Assembly (NCBI GenBank): GCA_015222965.1 | Contig: JADFWF010000229.1 | Coordinates: forward strand, 1-6,588 | Direction of reading: 5' to 3' | DNA length: 6,588 nucleotides | Origin: Pseudomonadota bacterium | GTDB lineage: Bacteria > Pseudomonadota > Gammaproteobacteria > SZUA-229 | In this document: piece by piece, positions 6,268 through 6,588 of the stretch | Layout: each line of letters starts with the position of its first letter | Position numbering within the stretch: position 1 is the first letter of the stretch | Made by a program: the position numbers and the translations under genes | Notes under the pieces: model-generated | Databases searched by the model: none | The model's input: the letters and a program-made list of their open reading frames with translations, nothing else | Told to the model about the DNA's origin: nothing

Positions 6268-6296
6268 AAAAAAAACCCGATTTATTCGGGTTTTTT
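6268..6296 (+). terminator. Rho-independent terminator of the DUF1015/DUF1289 operon
   Basis: acccga (6275-6280) pairs with tcgggt (6286-6291) around a 5-base loop (tttat), followed by a T tract to 6296. A run of A before the stem extends the pairing and could allow weak reverse termination. It lies 70 bases after the DUF1289 stop and separates this operon from the regulator downstream. Confidence 0.88.
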
Positions 6297-6297
6297 C

Positions 6298-6326
6298 TTG
6301 CGTTTTTTATTATATTAATATATATA
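6298..6326 (+). promoter_or_regulatory. Candidate promoter overlapping the first operator palindrome
   Basis: TTGCGT (6298-6303) and TATATA (6321-6326) are 17 bases apart, matching consensus at 3/6 and 4/6. The -10 box lies within the first palindrome, as expected for a repressor-controlled promoter. The sequence is so AT-rich that other -10 boxes are possible. Confidence 0.3.
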
Positions 6327-6351
6327 TTAATTATTAATGTATATATTAATA
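6314..6351. promoter_or_regulatory. Two adjacent 18-bp palindromes, likely operators
   Basis: ATTAATATATATATTAAT (6314-6331) is a perfect palindrome. ATTAATGTATATATTAAT (6333-6350) is the same sequence with one base changed, and an extra T-A pair extends it to 6332-6351. Their centres are 19 bases apart, about two helical turns, so dimers would bind one face of the DNA. They end 10 bases before the ATG of a helix-turn-helix gene, which suggests autoregulation. Confidence 0.62.
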
Positions 6352-6361
6352 AAGGTGGCTT

Positions 6362-6588
6362 ATGAATAATTCAGACTGGATTCGCAGCATGCGAAAAAAG
6401 CAGGGCTTAAAAGGTTTTCAATTAGCTGAGCGTATGCAGGTAAGTGCAGCCAGGATATCGGTATTGGAAAAAGATGAGGGCAGGGGTGCAGTGACACTGA
6501 AGATGATGGAGCGGGCGGCGAAAGCTATGGGCTGCAAGTTTGAATACCGGATAGTACCGGCGTTTGAAAGTAATGTTACAAATTTATC
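6362..6588 (+). CDS. Xre-type HTH regulator, resembles mobile mystery protein A, 3' end cut
   Basis: The frame is open from the ATG at 6362 to the right edge, giving 75 residues. AAGGTGG stands just before the start and an in-frame TAA lies 12 bases upstream, so the N-terminus is fixed. Residues 6-37 (W-I-R-x-M-R...F-Q-L-A-E-R-M-Q-V-S-A-A-R-I-S-V-L-E-K) form the lambda-repressor-like helix-turn-helix. T-L-K-M-M-E-R-A-A-K-A-M-G-C-K-F-E-Y-R-I-V-P at 45-66 matches the conserved tail I recall from 'mobile mystery protein A'. The N-terminal leader of about 30 residues expected in that family is absent here. Family members usually lie beside a Fic-domain protein ('mobile mystery protein B'), which would be to the right. 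It may be an antitoxin-like repressor acting on the twin palindromes upstream. The HTH is clear; the subfamily is likely but not certain. Confidence 0.75.
   Translation, partial: MNNSDWIRSMRKKQGLKGFQLAERMQVSAARISVLEKDEGRGAVTLKMMERAAKAMGCKFEYRIVPAFESNVTNL

Noticed and set aside
6304..6351. AT-rich stretch considered as a replication origin or attachment site
   Set aside because: There are no DnaA boxes, iterons or duplicated att-like core; the two palindromes directly before an HTH gene are better explained as operators.

Overview
The window looks like ordinary chromosomal DNA from a gammaproteobacterium of moderate GC. The reasons are a FabV-type enoyl-ACP reductase, a Tas-type aldo/keto reductase close in layout to the E. 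coli protein, and small DUF1289 and DUF2892 proteins. The genus cannot be named from the sequence alone. Two genes run off the edges: an NrfJ-like exported protein at the left and an Xre-type helix-turn-helix protein at the right.

Left half (1-3417), all minus strand. Read in the direction of transcription, the order is aldo/keto reductase (Tas family), then an outer-membrane beta-barrel protein only 8 bases downstream, then fabV (GTG start) after 74 bases, then the NrfJ-like protein after another 74 bases. No strong terminator lies between them, so one transcript or two overlapping ones are possible. The functions do not form an obvious pathway: fatty-acid synthesis, a redox enzyme and two envelope proteins.

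Centre (3418-4711). Divergent from the reductase is a small exported protein made of six perfectly phased 22-residue repeats (66 bp at DNA level), rich in Met, Arg, Lys and Glu and carrying H-x(1-3)-M motifs. It is the most unusual gene here. A DUF2892 membrane protein is convergent to it, and a perfect 18-bp hairpin that probably terminates both transcripts lies between them.

Right half (4712-6588), all plus strand. A complete DUF1015 protein and a DUF1289 cysteine-cluster protein form a likely two-gene operon closed by a clear rho-independent terminator. A very AT-rich stretch with two adjacent 18-bp palindromes follows, then the start of a helix-turn-helix regulator resembling 'mobile mystery protein A'. 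The palindromes look like its autoregulatory operators. In many genomes that family is paired with a Fic-domain partner, which would lie just outside the window.

I see no rRNA, tRNA, CRISPR array or insertion sequence. The best candidates for something undescribed are the 22-residue repeat protein and the operator-plus-regulator module at the right end.
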